The notes: generated by a model from the letters alone, not told the origin. A stretch of 64,000 nucleotides of DNA from Oegoconia quadripuncta (GCA_949316235.1 OX438750.1:15068865-15132864), one strand, 5' to 3'; counted from the stretch's first letter, positions 1-10,511 are shown. Translations and numbers: made by a program.

Positions 1-1440
1 ACCTTGAGTTTCTGTTGTCGGCCCAACAGTTTTGTATGACTACTACATACACATACCCAAAGAGTACTATATTAATCTGTGCCCAAAGGTAAGACGTCAA
101 AGGGTCATGGACCCTTGTAATTAAAAAAAAATCTGTCATCACTTTTCCTCACAAGCCGTTACTATGTTATATTGGCCTTTGTTACATTTTCTAACCCACT
201 CGAAAGCCCTTTGTTAAACTTATAACAGATATATATTGACTCATGAGCTCATGACTCATTCATTGTTGACTATGAGGTCAAAGGGCTCAGGGTTGTGCAA
301 CGCTGATCGCTCAGCTTTCTCCAGCTCGTCGATATACGTACAGTCAATTCAATAAGCACTTTAGGCTCATGCGTGGTAGCATACTAATTGATTATATTTG
401 GAATACCTCCAAATTTTGCATGAATTTATTCCTTCTATCAGACAGACTAAACAAGCCTTTAACACCGAGGCGAGGCTGTGTCAAATAGATTTAGCATCAC
501 ATTGTCTTTGACACAACCTCAGTCTCGATTTATTTTTACAAGTTTTATTTAGCTTGCAATGTTCGTATGTCAGTAAGTGACCGTTTTAAAATTGGCAAAC
601 CATTTTTCAACCACTTGTTGGTATCTGATTGAGCTGAAATTTGGCATATTTATGTAAGTTCGGTGACAATGCAATATTATGGTACCATCGAGCTTATCTG
701 ATGATGGAACCGGGATGTAGGGACTGGAATTTCCTGATGGCAAATGGCAAGATAGTCGAATTTGGGTTGGTTTGTTTTGTTGCCATGAGCATTTTGATCA
801 AGAGGGTCTGAAGATAGAGCCAGAAGAATGCCACTGGAACACCTTGATGGACTTTATATAACTCGTTTTTGTACTATAATAATATGTGATAATCATGATG
901 GAGTATTAAAAGCTTTTTTTTAAAGTATTTTTAAAGTAGAACTTATTAATATTACTTATAGGATTAAAAATCGAAAAAATTAAGAAGTAACTTCGAGATT
1001 TTATTTCATTCGAGACCAGTCTTAGACATTGGTATTTATTATGTTCATGTCTTAACTGAGCCATCACCATGATGTTTACAACCCGTATTAATATTTATGT
1101 AAATAAAGTATAATAACTGCATATGCAATAGTTGTTCCGAAATAGGTTAGACGGTAAATTTTAAATAATAGAATTATGCAGAATATGTTCGACCGAGGTG
1201 GCTCCTAATATAAATTAAACGATGACTGTACACGTTCTCTGTTCACGATCCGATAAATAATCGATACGCAAGCTATACTTAATGTCGATTTTGAACATCT
1301 GCGTGGTTCCAAAACTTGTTCCGTTGTTATGATGAATTATGTTGTTGCCATTGGGCGGGTTAAGGCATTGCCGACGCAAGAGACGCGAGTAGAATATTAA
1401 TGCTTAGGCTGCTATTAGACAGTCATAGAAATCTTTAATG
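1..1440. other. Non-coding stretch, nothing recognised
   Basis: AT-rich sequence without an ORF, RNA gene or repeat that I can name. Stops are frequent in all frames. No match was seen to the repeat families found elsewhere in the window. Confidence 0.5.
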
Positions 1441-1445
1441 ATGAT

Positions 1446-1530
1446 CTTTTTTTCGTGCACTACGGGTTAGCACTTGACCTCAATCACACCTGATGCTAGA
1501 GATGAGGCCGAAGGTGAAAGCATGCTATAT
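1446..1530 (-). mobile_element. SINE-A 3' tail fragment
   Basis: Reads, on the plus strand, T-run, GTGCACTACGGGTTAGCA, a CTTGACCTCAATCACACCTG block and a GATGAGGCCGAAGGTG block. This is the reverse complement of the SINE-A tail seen best at 63271-63612. Only the 3' end is left and the tRNA-like head is missing, so this copy is 5'-truncated. The T-run is the poly(A) tail on the minus strand. Confidence 0.75.
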
Positions 1531-1696
1531 TAGTGAGAGCAGTATTATTTATTACCTGTTGACATTTAATATTACACATTTTTCTACTTGGGCTTATAAT
1601 TTAATATAACAACAATAAGTTTGTCTATCGTTTCAGCGACATGATCTAAATACACACGTGTTTTTCCCGGCAAAACAAAATGTTTGTGTGTTGTAT

Positions 1697-1985
1697 GGTT
1701 TCAGCACCTAAAAAGAACAGAACCAACCCGTCTCTTCCTGTGGGTGTCGTAAGAGGCGACTAAGGGACTTTGCACCAAAAACATCTAGACTTGAACGTTT
1801 TAACGGCGATGAGCTCACCCCCTGTCATGTGTCCATATCTGTATATTTCGAAAGTGAACGGTGGATGTTGTTTGGAACACCCAAATGTTTATGTATGGGA
1901 TATCTCTGACCACCCCATTTGAGATAAAGTCGTGACATATGTCACGTCACTTATGTTGGTTTGACACTGGGATCCACAAAATACC
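1697..1985 (+). repeat. Dispersed repeat D1 (GTCGTAAGAGGCGACTAAGG type)
   Basis: Contains GTGTCGTAAGAGGCGACTAA, then AACGGCGATGAGCTC, GTATATTTCGAAAG, a GATATCTCTGACCACCCC block and GATAAAGTCGTGAC. The same ordered blocks return at 19083-19265 (+), 18830-18990 (-) and 50150-50295 (-), with a short piece at 46229-46300. No ORF survives. I recognise the GTCGTAARAGGCGACTAAGG string as a common lepidopteran repeat but cannot assign it to a class. This is the longest copy in the window. Confidence 0.65.
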
Positions 1986-1989
1986 ATAG

Positions 1990-4040
1990 CGGCAGCAAGT
2001 GGAGTCCAATGTTTCTTAACAATGTATTTTTTACTATAAGTATATTTCGTTGCGTAAAGTCAAATAAATGAGCTACTTATGTAATTTAAGTACGCAACTG
2101 TTTGTCTCTGAATTAAATAAATAAATACATCTTCATTCTCTCTACCAAAATATCATCCCACCTATGCAGTATCTAATGAAATCCCATTCAATCATCAGAG
2201 CAATCAAAGTAATCATTTTTTCGTGACTACTGCTTGCTGTACTGTTGCTGTTACTTGACCAGGCTATCTCTTCGGCATATAAATTGAAAATTTATGAAAC
2301 AAGAAAGAAAATTTAATTTAACCCCATTTAAAATGAGGTATATAAGTATATAAGTAAGTCGTGACACACAAAATGTAAATATTGTGTTTGCCATCTAATA
2401 TTCGTTGATGCAAGGTGGAGTCAAGAAGGTCTCCAACTCAGCATGGGTTACAACCCTACAGTCGTTCACTACAATACGCTGGTTTTCAGTGGAACCTCCA
2501 AAATGACGCATGCATTATACGTGTCATTATAGTAGGCTCATTTCTCGCTCGGCAGTTTGACTCGAGCTCGGAATTTACGCAGTAAACCCAAAGACATGTG
2601 CAGGCGCATATAAAGTTCAATGTGTTCTTGCACCATCGACAAAGTGGTGTGCGTGTGTGATGCAGTAACAAATAATGACAATCAAAACACGTTAGCAACC
2701 ATTTGCATGTCATGCTACAAAGCAGCTGTAGGGTGGCCATGAAGGACGACTGTTCTCGCTCGAACGAATAAGATGAAATAATGTTCTTCGGGTGTAGGTA
2801 TATCGGTTCTCCCAGGCAGGTATGCAGTAGCGTGCACAGCGTTTTGTTACAAGGTAGGCAGAATGATAAAATTTGCTATTAAATGAGCAAAAATACAACT
2901 ACTAAATAATAACTTACTCTGATAGCAATACTCGCAACTGTTTAGAATATTTCTGTTCAAATACATCAGTATAAATCAGCTGTCTTGACAATGCATTTCG
3001 AGGAAAGCTTATAATTTTCTAGAGTGGGCACTGCCTTTCTGCCTGTATGGAGGGGACGCCACTCCATGTATGGTTTGCAATAGCATTGAAAACAGTTATT
3101 TGTTATGACGAAATGAAAGATGTGCATTATGTGCATTGCTTGCTCATTTGTCATATTAAAACAAGTTTCAACTGCATTTGAGTTCTTCCGTTTATTTGCG
3201 TCACACTCAACTCTAATTTGTATTACCTATTGTGTATTCAAGATTATTTTCATTTAGATACGATTGTGTTTTGTAGATGTTTCCAATATACGAGGCCCGC
3301 TCAAGGGATGTGGAGAATTAAATTCAAAACGTCACGTCAATTCAGTGACGTTCAGAGTACCTACATACCACAGGTACTCAAATATTCAAATTGTGAACAT
3401 CTAGTTTTTAAAGAAAGATAACTTTCGTGACTGTTTGATGAAAAGTTACTTGGCCCAGACTCACGCATATTATCAATGTGATAATAAATATTAATTAATA
3501 CTAAATTCGAAGTCCTGACAAAATTTCTAAGTTTTCAGTAAACTTGATACTTTGTCGGAAATGTCAGGTGTAATTTTAAAATTATTACAAAAGCAATACA
3601 GTCTAATGAATGTTTAAACAATTTAATACAATGTTTTGTTTGTGTTTATTTGAGAAACTACATTCAAATTCCGCCTGTTGACCTGACAGAAGGCCAAAAT
3701 CTTGGGCATGTCAGGGAAATCCCAGTGGTTTGGTAACCCTACCCCAGCGCCACTGTCGAGTGGAATAGAAACCAACGCGATGGTGCGTGGCGGGCCACAT
3801 CGATGGATGTCATGCTCATGACGTACCGCACATGTTTATGTATAACCAACTGACCACGAGAGCAGTAAACGGTTCTGCTAACAACTGTTGTGAAGAGTTA
3901 CTGCGGCAGATAAAAAAAAAAAGTGAGATTGCCAATTGAAATGCAGGGAATTATAACCTCTCACATCTCTTTTATCATGGAAGATATTAGATACGATGTA
4001 TCAAAGTCAAAAATATTCGAGAATAGCATGAAGTAACAAA
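1990..4040. other. Non-coding stretch, nothing recognised
   Basis: No ORF with family features. A GCGCATATAAAG string near 2610 could be a TATA-like match, but there is no coding sequence next to it. The short reading frames in this span show no codon bias or motif. Confidence 0.4.
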
Positions 4041-4046
4041 AAAAAA

Positions 4047-4565
4047 GTACCATTCATATGTATTTCTAATTGAATTAATTAAGGTTCCGTACCAAACGGC
4101 CACAAAAACTAAACCCATTAAGAACACTTTTTACGAAAAGTTACAGTTATGTTCAAAGATTATGAAATCCAAAAAATTAATTTTATGAAGGTCAGGAGAC
4201 GTACTTATATACATAACTTATATTGTGTCATGCCAATATTTAAACTTCTCAACTACTTAGATGATTAATTAAAAGGACCCTTATAGCGCGCAAGTTACAC
4301 ACATTTGTCCGAATAATAAAAAGAAATGTACCAATACTAAATACCTATGTATTTCTAATTGAATTGAAAAAAAAAAAAAAAATTACGTTCCGTATCAAAC
4401 GGCCACAAAAAGGAAGCCCATTAATTTACGAATCCAAAAATGAATTTTATGAAGTTCAGGAGACTTACTTACAAACATTAGTTATATGTAGTGTCATAAG
4501 ATTTAAACTTTTCAACTACTTATATGATTACAAAGGACCCTCGGCGCGCGTGTTAGACTCACACT
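4047..4565 (+). repeat. Two diverged tandem copies of a ~250-bp unit
   Basis: The unit at about 4047-4309 is repeated at about 4328-4565. Shared ordered blocks are TATGTATTTCTAATTGAATT, GTTCCGTA(C/T)CAAACGGCCAC, CCCATTAA, AATTTTATGAAG(G)TCAGGAGAC, TTTAAACTT(C/T)TCAACTACTTA, ATGATTA, AAAGGACCCT and GCGCGC. Period is about 260-280 bp. The second copy has a short A-run inserted and an in-frame run of 81 codons that I regard as accidental. The GTTCCGTACCAAACGG block resembles a widespread insect repeat, so this may be a tandem duplication of TE debris. Confidence 0.7.
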
Positions 4566-4794
4566 TGACTGCTTTTTTTAATCCAAAAAATTATGATTCA
4601 ATGACCTAAAGGCTATTTATTCTTCCGCTTACGCAACGATTAAATATTTAATCTCATAATATTCAATTAACAAAAAATATATACATAATATACAAATTTC
4701 AATTTAATTAAAATAACAAATGGCATAACACATAAGCAGATTTAACGGGGCATGTCTAATATCTAACACACATAATATTTATAATAAATTACAT

Positions 4795-7700
4795 AAATAT
4801 AAGGCCTACTTTTCTCCTGTCACAGTAGAGTAACACCGCCGGAAGGTGTGGTGCGGTTTGAACAATAATTATGATGAATGAAAGTTTTATTTTTATTATT
4901 ATTATTAAATTCATGGAATACATGGATAACTCGCTTCTAGGTGACAATTTCTTTTCTTGTTCTAGCTCTTCTGAACAATTCCTTAGCGCTGACAGCGATG
5001 ACGATGGTTCTACGGCTTTGAGCACGCATGATCAGTTAAAGGCTGTTTTTTCTGATCTCTCTTCTAACTTTAACGTAGTGCACATAAATGCGCAGAGCAT
5101 TCCTGCCCACTACTCCGACCTTCTGGCGTCCTTTAGTAATTCTCCCATTGATGCTATTCTTGTGTCTGAATCCTGGTTGAAGGCATCCCTGCCTTCTACC
5201 CAGTTTCCTCTCCCTGGCTTTAATTTAATCCGCAATGACCGAGCGGGCAAGGGAGGCGGAGGTGTTGCGATCTATCTGCGCGGAGACATTATTCACAAGG
5301 TGGTCAGTGTGTCCCCCAATGATTATTCACGCTCTGCTGAACATCTTTTTATTGAGATCACACTTCACCACAAAAAGATATTACTCGCCGTGTTTTATAG
5401 TCCCTCGCGTGAGATTGATTATTTTAACACTTTAGAAAATCTACTTGGTGATCACTGTCCCAATTACGACCACATACTTCTGCTTGGTGACTTAAACACG
5501 TGCCTTCTCAAAGATGATCACCGCGCTCATAAACTTCAGTCTCTCTTGACCTCGGTTAACTTGCATATTCTCCCTCTTTCTGCCACCCATCACACCCCTA
5601 ACTGCACCCCTTCTCTTCTCGATCTCATGATTACTTCTTCTCCGGATAAAGTCGCTATCCATGGTCAATTTCCTGCTAATTTCTCTTATCACGACCTTGT
5701 CTACCTTTCTTTTAAAATTCGACCTCCAAGGCGTAAATCAAAATTCCTTCTCTTACGTAGTTTCAGGGGTATTGATTTGGAGACTTTGAGGCATGATGCT
5801 TCGAATATAGACTGGACTCCTGTGCTTACTACCGATAACGTAGACGGTAAAGTTCAGAAATTACAAGCGTTGGTTCTTCAGTTGTTCGATTTGCATGCGC
5901 CCATCAGGAGGGTTAGGGTTAGACATGCACCTACACCGTGGCTCACTCAGGATATTAAGGATTGGATGGCTCGGCGTGATAAGGCTAAAAAGCGGCTCCG
6001 TATGGCTCCCACTGAGCAGAACTTGGCAAGGTTCCAGTATCTGCGTAAATACTGTAGTCGTCTGTGTAGGAATGCAAAGAGACGCCACATTCACAATTCC
6101 ATCCAAAATAGTCAATCTGATAAAATCTGGCGTTTTCTCCGTACGCTGGGAGTTGGCAACACAGCAGTTCACTCCATAGCGGCTTCTCTTGATCTCGATG
6201 CGCTGAACGATCACTTTGCTACCCCTCCTGTGAACCTTGATCATAGAGTCAAAGCTGACACCATCTCACGGATATGTAGCCAAACTCTCCCAGCGTGCTC
6301 TTGCTTCTGTTTTAAACCTGTCGCGGAGGAGGAGGTTAGAAAGCATATTTCATCCATCACTTCTAATGCTGTGGGCAATGATAACCTGTGCTCCCGTATG
6401 ATTAATCTCATTCTCCCTGAACTCTTACCCATACTCACACATGTTTTTAACCACTCCTTGGTCACGAGTTCTTTCCCATTGGCGTGGAAGCTCGCCAGCA
6501 TCATCCCACTTCCTAAAACCAACAATCCTACCTCGTTTACACAGTTCCGTCCTATATCAATTCTCCCCTTCCTATCCAAGGTCCTTGAACATATTGTCCA
6601 CAAGCAGCTAGCTGACTACATAACATCTAATGCTCTACTATCTCCTCTTCAGTCTGGTTTTCGACCAGGCCACAGTACCGTTACTGCTTTGATTAAGGTC
6701 ACGGATGATATCCGTCTGGCGATGGAAAACAAGTCAGTGACCATCCTTGCGTTGTTGGACTTCAGCAGTGCTTTCAATTCAGTTGACTTTGATGTTCTTC
6801 TGGCTATTCTTCGCTCTCTCAATATCTCTTCCTCTGCGATAGACTGGTTTGATTCTTACCTTCGTGGTCGCTTGCAGCGGGTCCGCTATGATGATACTTC
6901 GTCGGATTGGCGTGACCTAGTAGCTGGCGTACCGCAGGGTGGCGTTCTCTCTCCCCTTCTCTTCTCTATTTTCATCAATACTGTTACACCAGTAATTTCC
7001 TCCAACTTCCATCTCTACGCAGACGACTTGCAAATTTACTGTAGCTCCAGTGTCATGAGCATTAGTGATGCTATCGACTGCATTAATCAGGACCTTAGGC
7101 GCATTGCACGATGGGCTGAAACCTTCGGTTTACTTGTAAATCCTAAAAAATCACAGGCTATGCTTATTGGAAGCAGTTACATGTGCAACCAAATTGATAT
7201 TGCTGCGCTACCACCTATCTGTTACAGTGGTACGCCCATTACCTTTACCAAAACCGCCAAGAATCTAGGTGTAATGTTGGACTCTGGCCTGACCTGGTCT
7301 GCGCACGTAGGCGAGGTGAGCAAGAAGGTTCACTTTTCTTTCCACTCTCTCAAACGTCTCCAAAGCTTTTTGCCCCTAAACACTAAGATCACTCTTGTGC
7401 AATCTCTCATCTTCCCAATATTCGACTACGCCGACTCTTGCTACTTGGACGCCACCGAGGAGCTTCTTAACAAACTTGAACGTCTCCAAAACTTGTGCAT
7501 ACGATTCATTTTCGGACTGCGCAAGTACGACCATGTGTCCCATCTTCGTTCGCAGCTCAAGTGGCTCCCGATTCGTCTTCGTAGGAATGCTCATGTCGTC
7601 TCTCTTCTCTATAATATCTTGCATAATCCTTCTTCCCCTTCTTATTTGCGTGAGCGCTTTTCTTTTTCGCGGCCACAGGATGAGCCCTGCCGTTCTAATG

Positions 7701-8189
7701 TCAGGACTCTGCTGTGTATCCCTTCTCACCGCTCAGACTTCTACTCACATTCTTTCACTGTGCATGCTGCCAGGCTGTGGAATTCTCTTCCTCACACTAT
7801 CCGTGCCAGTCCATCGATCGCTGTCTTTAGGAAAAGAGTTAAGGAACATTACCTTTCCATTTCATAGTGTTATTCCGTGTATTATATTATGTATGTTATA
7901 CTTTATATTCGTATGTATTGAAATATGTACTTATTTATGTATTTATGTACTTATTAGTATGTAGTTACATTTATATGCAGTTAGGTTTTTTTATCTATCA
8001 TATTTATCCATTTTTTAGATTGTGCACGTCTTATCTGCCTCTTCCAGTCATATCTCTCTTTCGTAGGTCTGCTGGAAGAAATTTCATTGTAGAAATAAGC
8101 AGAACCTGTTGTGTCGTCTCTATTATGTTGTATCTGTATGTCTTTTTTTCTTGTGTGCAATAAATGATAAATAAATAAAATAAATAATG
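4795..8189 (+). mobile_element. LINE retrotransposon, Jockey/CR1 group, 5'-truncated copy
   Basis: Holds one long endonuclease/reverse-transcriptase ORF followed by a 3' UTR of about 300 bp ending in CAATAAATGATAAATAAATA, a polyadenylation signal running into a short TAAA-type tail at 8159-8187. A possible target-site duplication AATTACA occurs at 4787-4793 and 8190-8196. If real, the copy starts only about 75 bp upstream of the ORF, so any ORF1 (gag) was lost by 5' truncation during insertion. A gag-like ORF was not found upstream. The 7-bp repeat is short and could be chance in AT-rich sequence. Confidence 0.75.
4871..7867 (+). CDS. LINE ORF2 protein: AP endonuclease and reverse transcriptase, uninterrupted
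   Basis: 998 codons without a stop. The N-terminal apurinic/apyrimidinic-type endonuclease spans roughly residues 65-290, with VVHINAQS, ILVSESWL, the catalytic GDLNT near residue 206 and SYHDLVYL. In this last motif the usual SDH aspartate is a tyrosine, a variant I have seen in related insect elements. The reverse transcriptase spans about 500-780, with FRPISILPFLSKVLE, SGFRPGHST, ALLDFSSAF (Asp near 630), VPQGGVLSPLLF and the catalytic YADD near 716. The C-terminus has LDATEELLNKLERLQNLCIR and ARLWNSLP, as in Jockey/CR1-type insect LINEs. The protein would nick target DNA and prime cDNA synthesis there. The first Met is at 4871; a second at 4913 is equally possible. All key residues look present, so a recently active copy is plausible, but without ORF1 or promoter it is probably not autonomous. 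Confidence 0.92.
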   Translation: MMNESFIFIIIIKFMEYMDNSLLGDNFFSCSSSSEQFLSADSDDDGSTALSTHDQLKAVFSDLSSNFNVVHINAQSIPAHYSDLLASFSNSPIDAILVSESWLKASLPSTQFPLPGFNLIRNDRAGKGGGGVAIYLRGDIIHKVVSVSPNDYSRSAEHLFIEITLHHKKILLAVFYSPSREIDYFNTLENLLGDHCPNYDHILLLGDLNTCLLKDDHRAHKLQSLLTSVNLHILPLSATHHTPNCTPSLLDLMITSSPDKVAIHGQFPANFSYHDLVYLSFKIRPPRRKSKFLLLRSFRGIDLETLRHDASNIDWTPVLTTDNVDGKVQKLQALVLQLFDLHAPIRRVRVRHAPTPWLTQDIKDWMARRDKAKKRLRMAPTEQNLARFQYLRKYCSRLCRNAKRRHIHNSIQNSQSDKIWRFLRTLGVGNTAVHSIAASLDLDALNDHFATPPVNLDHRVKADTISRICSQTLPACSCFCFKPVAEEEVRKHISSITSNAVGNDNLCSRMINLILPELLPILTHVFNHSLVTSSFPLAWKLASIIPLPKTNNPTSFTQFRPISILPFLSKVLEHIVHKQLADYITSNALLSPLQSGFRPGHSTVTALIKVTDDIRLAMENKSVTILALLDFSSAFNSVDFDVLLAILRSLNISSSAIDWFDSYLRGRLQRVRYDDTSSDWRDLVAGVPQGGVLSPLLFSIFINTVTPVISSNFHLYADDLQIYCSSSVMSISDAIDCINQDLRRIARWAETFGLLVNPKKSQAMLIGSSYMCNQIDIAALPPICYSGTPITFTKTAKNLGVMLDSGLTWSAHVGEVSKKVHFSFHSLKRLQSFLPLNTKITLVQSLIFPIFDYADSCYLDATEELLNKLERLQNLCIRFIFGLRKYDHVSHLRSQLKWLPIRLRRNAHVVSLLYNILHNPSSPSYLRERFSFSRPQDEPCRSNVRTLLCIPSHRSDFYSHSFTVHAARLWNSLPHTIRASPSIAVFRKRVKEHYLSIS

Positions 8190-8317
8190 AATTACACATT
8201 AGTTTGGTATACACTAGATAAATAAACATTGCATAACGAAATAGGAAGCGGAGATAAAAATAACTGTATCAGTAGAACGCGCTAGTTGTACGTCGTCGGT
8301 ACATACCGAGGCTCCTA

Positions 8318-8648
8318 GGCCCGTATTAATAAACCATTCTCAAGATTGAGAACAGTCTTGTGACCGGTCTCAAGTAAACATGTTGATTAATAAACCTAAC
8401 TTGAGACCTGAAAAGCACGTGCATACTCAAGCAGTACTCACTTGAGAGGTGCGCGTATTAATAAACGAAACTCAAGACTATCATTCATTCGCCGCTGAGG
8501 TGAATACTTGAGAAGTGATCTCAGCTGAGTAGACCTCAAGATTGGTTTATAAATTAGTACGGAGCTTGAGATAGCGTCAACTGCTTAAGCCGCATCTCGG
8601 TTGATACAGCCTCTGACTTCTATTGAGATTGGTTTATTAGTACGGGCC
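8318..8648 (+). mobile_element. 331-bp MITE, copy 1, with modular internal motifs
   Basis: Terminal inverted repeats: left end GGCCCGTATTAATAAACC, right end (reverse complement) GGCCCGTACTAATAAACC, continuing into a CTCAA block on both sides. TA lies directly outside both ends (8316-8317 and 8649-8650), fitting a TA target-site duplication. The ATTAATAAAC motif recurs inside at 8386-8396 and 8457-8467, and in inverted form near 8544 and 8631. CTCAAG/CTTGAG blocks sit next to the motifs. There is no ORF, so it would depend on a transposase supplied elsewhere. A second full-length copy in the opposite orientation is at 59013-59344. Confidence 0.85.
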
Positions 8649-8974
8649 TAAGTGTAATGATCAAAAAAGAAATTTATTTCAAAGCCGAGCTTTATAAAGT
8701 TATTATACTACCTATGTCTGACGAGTCCTTGGACAAGGGAAGAAATATGTGAAATTTGTAATTGGCTAGTATGAGCACAGACATTGCCAATCCTGCCCAC
8801 GCGTGGGCATTATAATCAGGGATAAAAAGAAATACAAGTCGCCGTTCGTCTATCAGCGGATTTGTGAGAACAGTCTATGTACCTCTTGAATTCATGACCA
8901 GGGCAGAACTGGCAATCATTCTAAACACATAGTTGCTTGAGATTGTAAAGCCATTGATTGACAATGATGACATC

Positions 8975-9003
8975 TAACTAATATTATAAATGCGAAAGTT
9001 TAG

Positions 9004-9037
<34 letters not shown>

Positions 9038-9311
9038 TAGTCTTTATTGCACAATTAACAAAAGCTACATGAAGAATACAGCGTAGGTAAATCATTAGAT
9101 GTTTGGATATTTGGTTGCTTGTTTGTTCTTTGCTCAATCACGGCGAAACAGATGAACGAATTTGGATAAAATTTGGTATATAGGTACAATATACCCTGGA
9201 TTAAGATATAGGATACTTTTTATCCGGATAAAGTGAGTAGTTTCCGAGGGATAAATAAATTTCCACGATAAAGTTATTCCTCGCAGGTGGAGCAGCAGGC
9301 GGCAAGCTAGT
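8975..9311 (+). mobile_element. Helitron-like repeat, copy 1 (interrupted)
   Basis: Starts TAACTAATATTATAAATGCG and ends in a GC-rich segment followed by AAGCTAGT. Internal blocks GGTATATAGGTA, AGGATACTTTTTATCC, AAAGTGAGTAG and GATAAAGTTATTCC are shared with the copies at 18233-18672 and 43460-43666. A 3' end of CTAGT after a short GC-rich potential hairpin fits the Helitron CTRRT rule. There is no TIR. The copy is split at 9006-9094 by a LINE tail. Class assignment is inference. Confidence 0.5.
9006..9094 (-). mobile_element. LINE 3' tail with (TCAA)n, nested in the Helitron-like repeat
   Basis: An (ATCA)n run of about 30 bp is followed by AATAGTCTTTATTGCACAAT. On the minus strand this reads ...CAATAAAGACTATT then (TTGA)n: a polyadenylation signal followed by a microsatellite tail, as in CR1-like LINEs. 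TTAGAT occurs at 9000-9005 and again at 9095-9100, a probable 6-bp target-site duplication that rejoins the interrupted host repeat exactly. Confidence 0.7.
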
Positions 9312-9868
9312 TATATTATATTATATCGTATAGTTAGTATTATATACTCGTATTATCCTTATGGTTGGCCTTTAGGCGAATATGACATATTTGTTGTAGG
9401 TAAAGTAAGGTAGATATTATTTTATTTATATTTATGTCATATCAGTCCTGTCAAAAGACAGTCTTTATATCCTATTGTTCAGTCCGACAATTGATTATCT
9501 TTATATGCTTGTCAAGTATTTTAACGTAGGTAATTTAAATAATATTTCCATTGCTAGCTTAATATACTTACAACTATTACATCACATTACGAGGGTTTTA
9601 GGTCAGGGATTAAGAATAATAACGACATTTATAGTTACTATGTATGATTATGAGGCTTACATGCCTAGTAAGCGCGGGTATATGGTTGTCCGTTCTTTAT
9701 ACAAAAGTGGTTTTGTCTTATCTATCTTACTAAACGAGATGAGAGATTACCACAAAGATCGGCAGCAGCAACAGTTTTCTTAACATTATCTATTTCAAGT
9801 GGAATATAACGAATAAAATATAGGTTTCATCATTGTCATCACCATGCCACCATCAACCAAAAATTTTC
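9312..9868. other. Non-coding stretch, nothing recognised
   Basis: A frame of about 100 codons at 9475-9783 has no motif, no homologue I recognise and ends in a Gln run (QQQQ). I see no supported gene. Confidence 0.4.
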
Positions 9869-10179
9869 AACCGCCTCCGGTGCTCAATGTAAATAACATT
9901 GGGTTTACGATTCGGAGGTCGCGGTTTACATGTTTAAATACTCGGTTTGGTACATGTTTAAATACTCGGTTTGGTTGGTGGTAGGGCATTTTAAATGTCC
10001 GCCTGGCTAGCTACCACCATCTTATAGCATTGTTGTGTATCGGTTGTTAGAGATAAGAGAGGCAGGCCCCCAAATGTGTTGGGGTTTCCGGGTCAGTACG
10101 CTTCCAACGTCGACCTGATCTTCACTTAACATCAGGTGTGATTGAAGTCAAGTACGAACCCATCGTGCATAAAAAAAAA
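9869..10179 (+). mobile_element. SINE-A copy with tRNA-like head, B box lost
   Basis: Head CCGCCTCCGGTGCTCAATGT (box A-like) and GATTCGGAGGTCGCGG, then the body GGTGGTAGGGCATTTTAAAT, GTGTTGGGGTTTCCGGGTCA and the tail ACTTAACATCAGGTGTGATT ending CGTGCATAAAAAAAAA. Compared with 63271-63612, the GGTTCGATCCC B-box segment is missing. A 24-bp unit is tandemly duplicated at 9928-9951 and 9952-9975. It abuts a LINE remnant on its right. Confidence 0.85.
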
Positions 10180-10475
10180 TCAAGCCGTCAACCCGAACTT
10201 AGGCCTCCCTGATTTTCGAGTGTCGCTCGGTTGAGGTCGAAAGCGGCCTGCATCGAACGACTTCCAACGACCTTTACTAGGTCGTCCGTCTACATTGTGT
10301 GTGGATGTACCTCGCTGGTCTTGACGGTGCATGGTGTCCACTCTAGAATTTTAATGCCTCACCGTACCCTGCTCACTGCCACTTTAACTTACTAATCCGC
10401 TAGGCTGTCGTGAGTTTTGTTCCTTTACGGATTTCTTCATCCCTGATTCGATCTCGTAAATTAGGTTTGGTACGT
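10180..10475 (-). mobile_element. RTE-like LINE ORF C-terminal remnant
   Basis: On the minus strand, ending at 10400, the peptide NLRDRIRDEEIRKGTKLT is readable. This matches the conserved LRDRIRNEEIRRRT block near the end of lepidopteran RTE-type reverse transcriptases. Downstream (leftwards) the sequence continues with degraded blocks such as KLKWQWAGYGEA and a stretch equivalent to the usual GRW..V..C.PLST segment, interrupted by stops. It is a dead fragment. Confidence 0.65.
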
Positions 10476-10511
10476 CGCAATCGCAACTTCAAAAACAATA
10501 TAGTAGGACAA

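Noticed and set aside
7395..7964. 189-codon plus frame at the LINE end
   Set aside because: Out-of-frame shadow of the LINE ORF that continues into its 3' UTR; hydrophobic only because of T-rich sequence.
9006..9035. CRISPR-like short repeats
   Set aside because: (ATCA)n is a simple microsatellite, part of a LINE tail; no spacer structure anywhere in the window.
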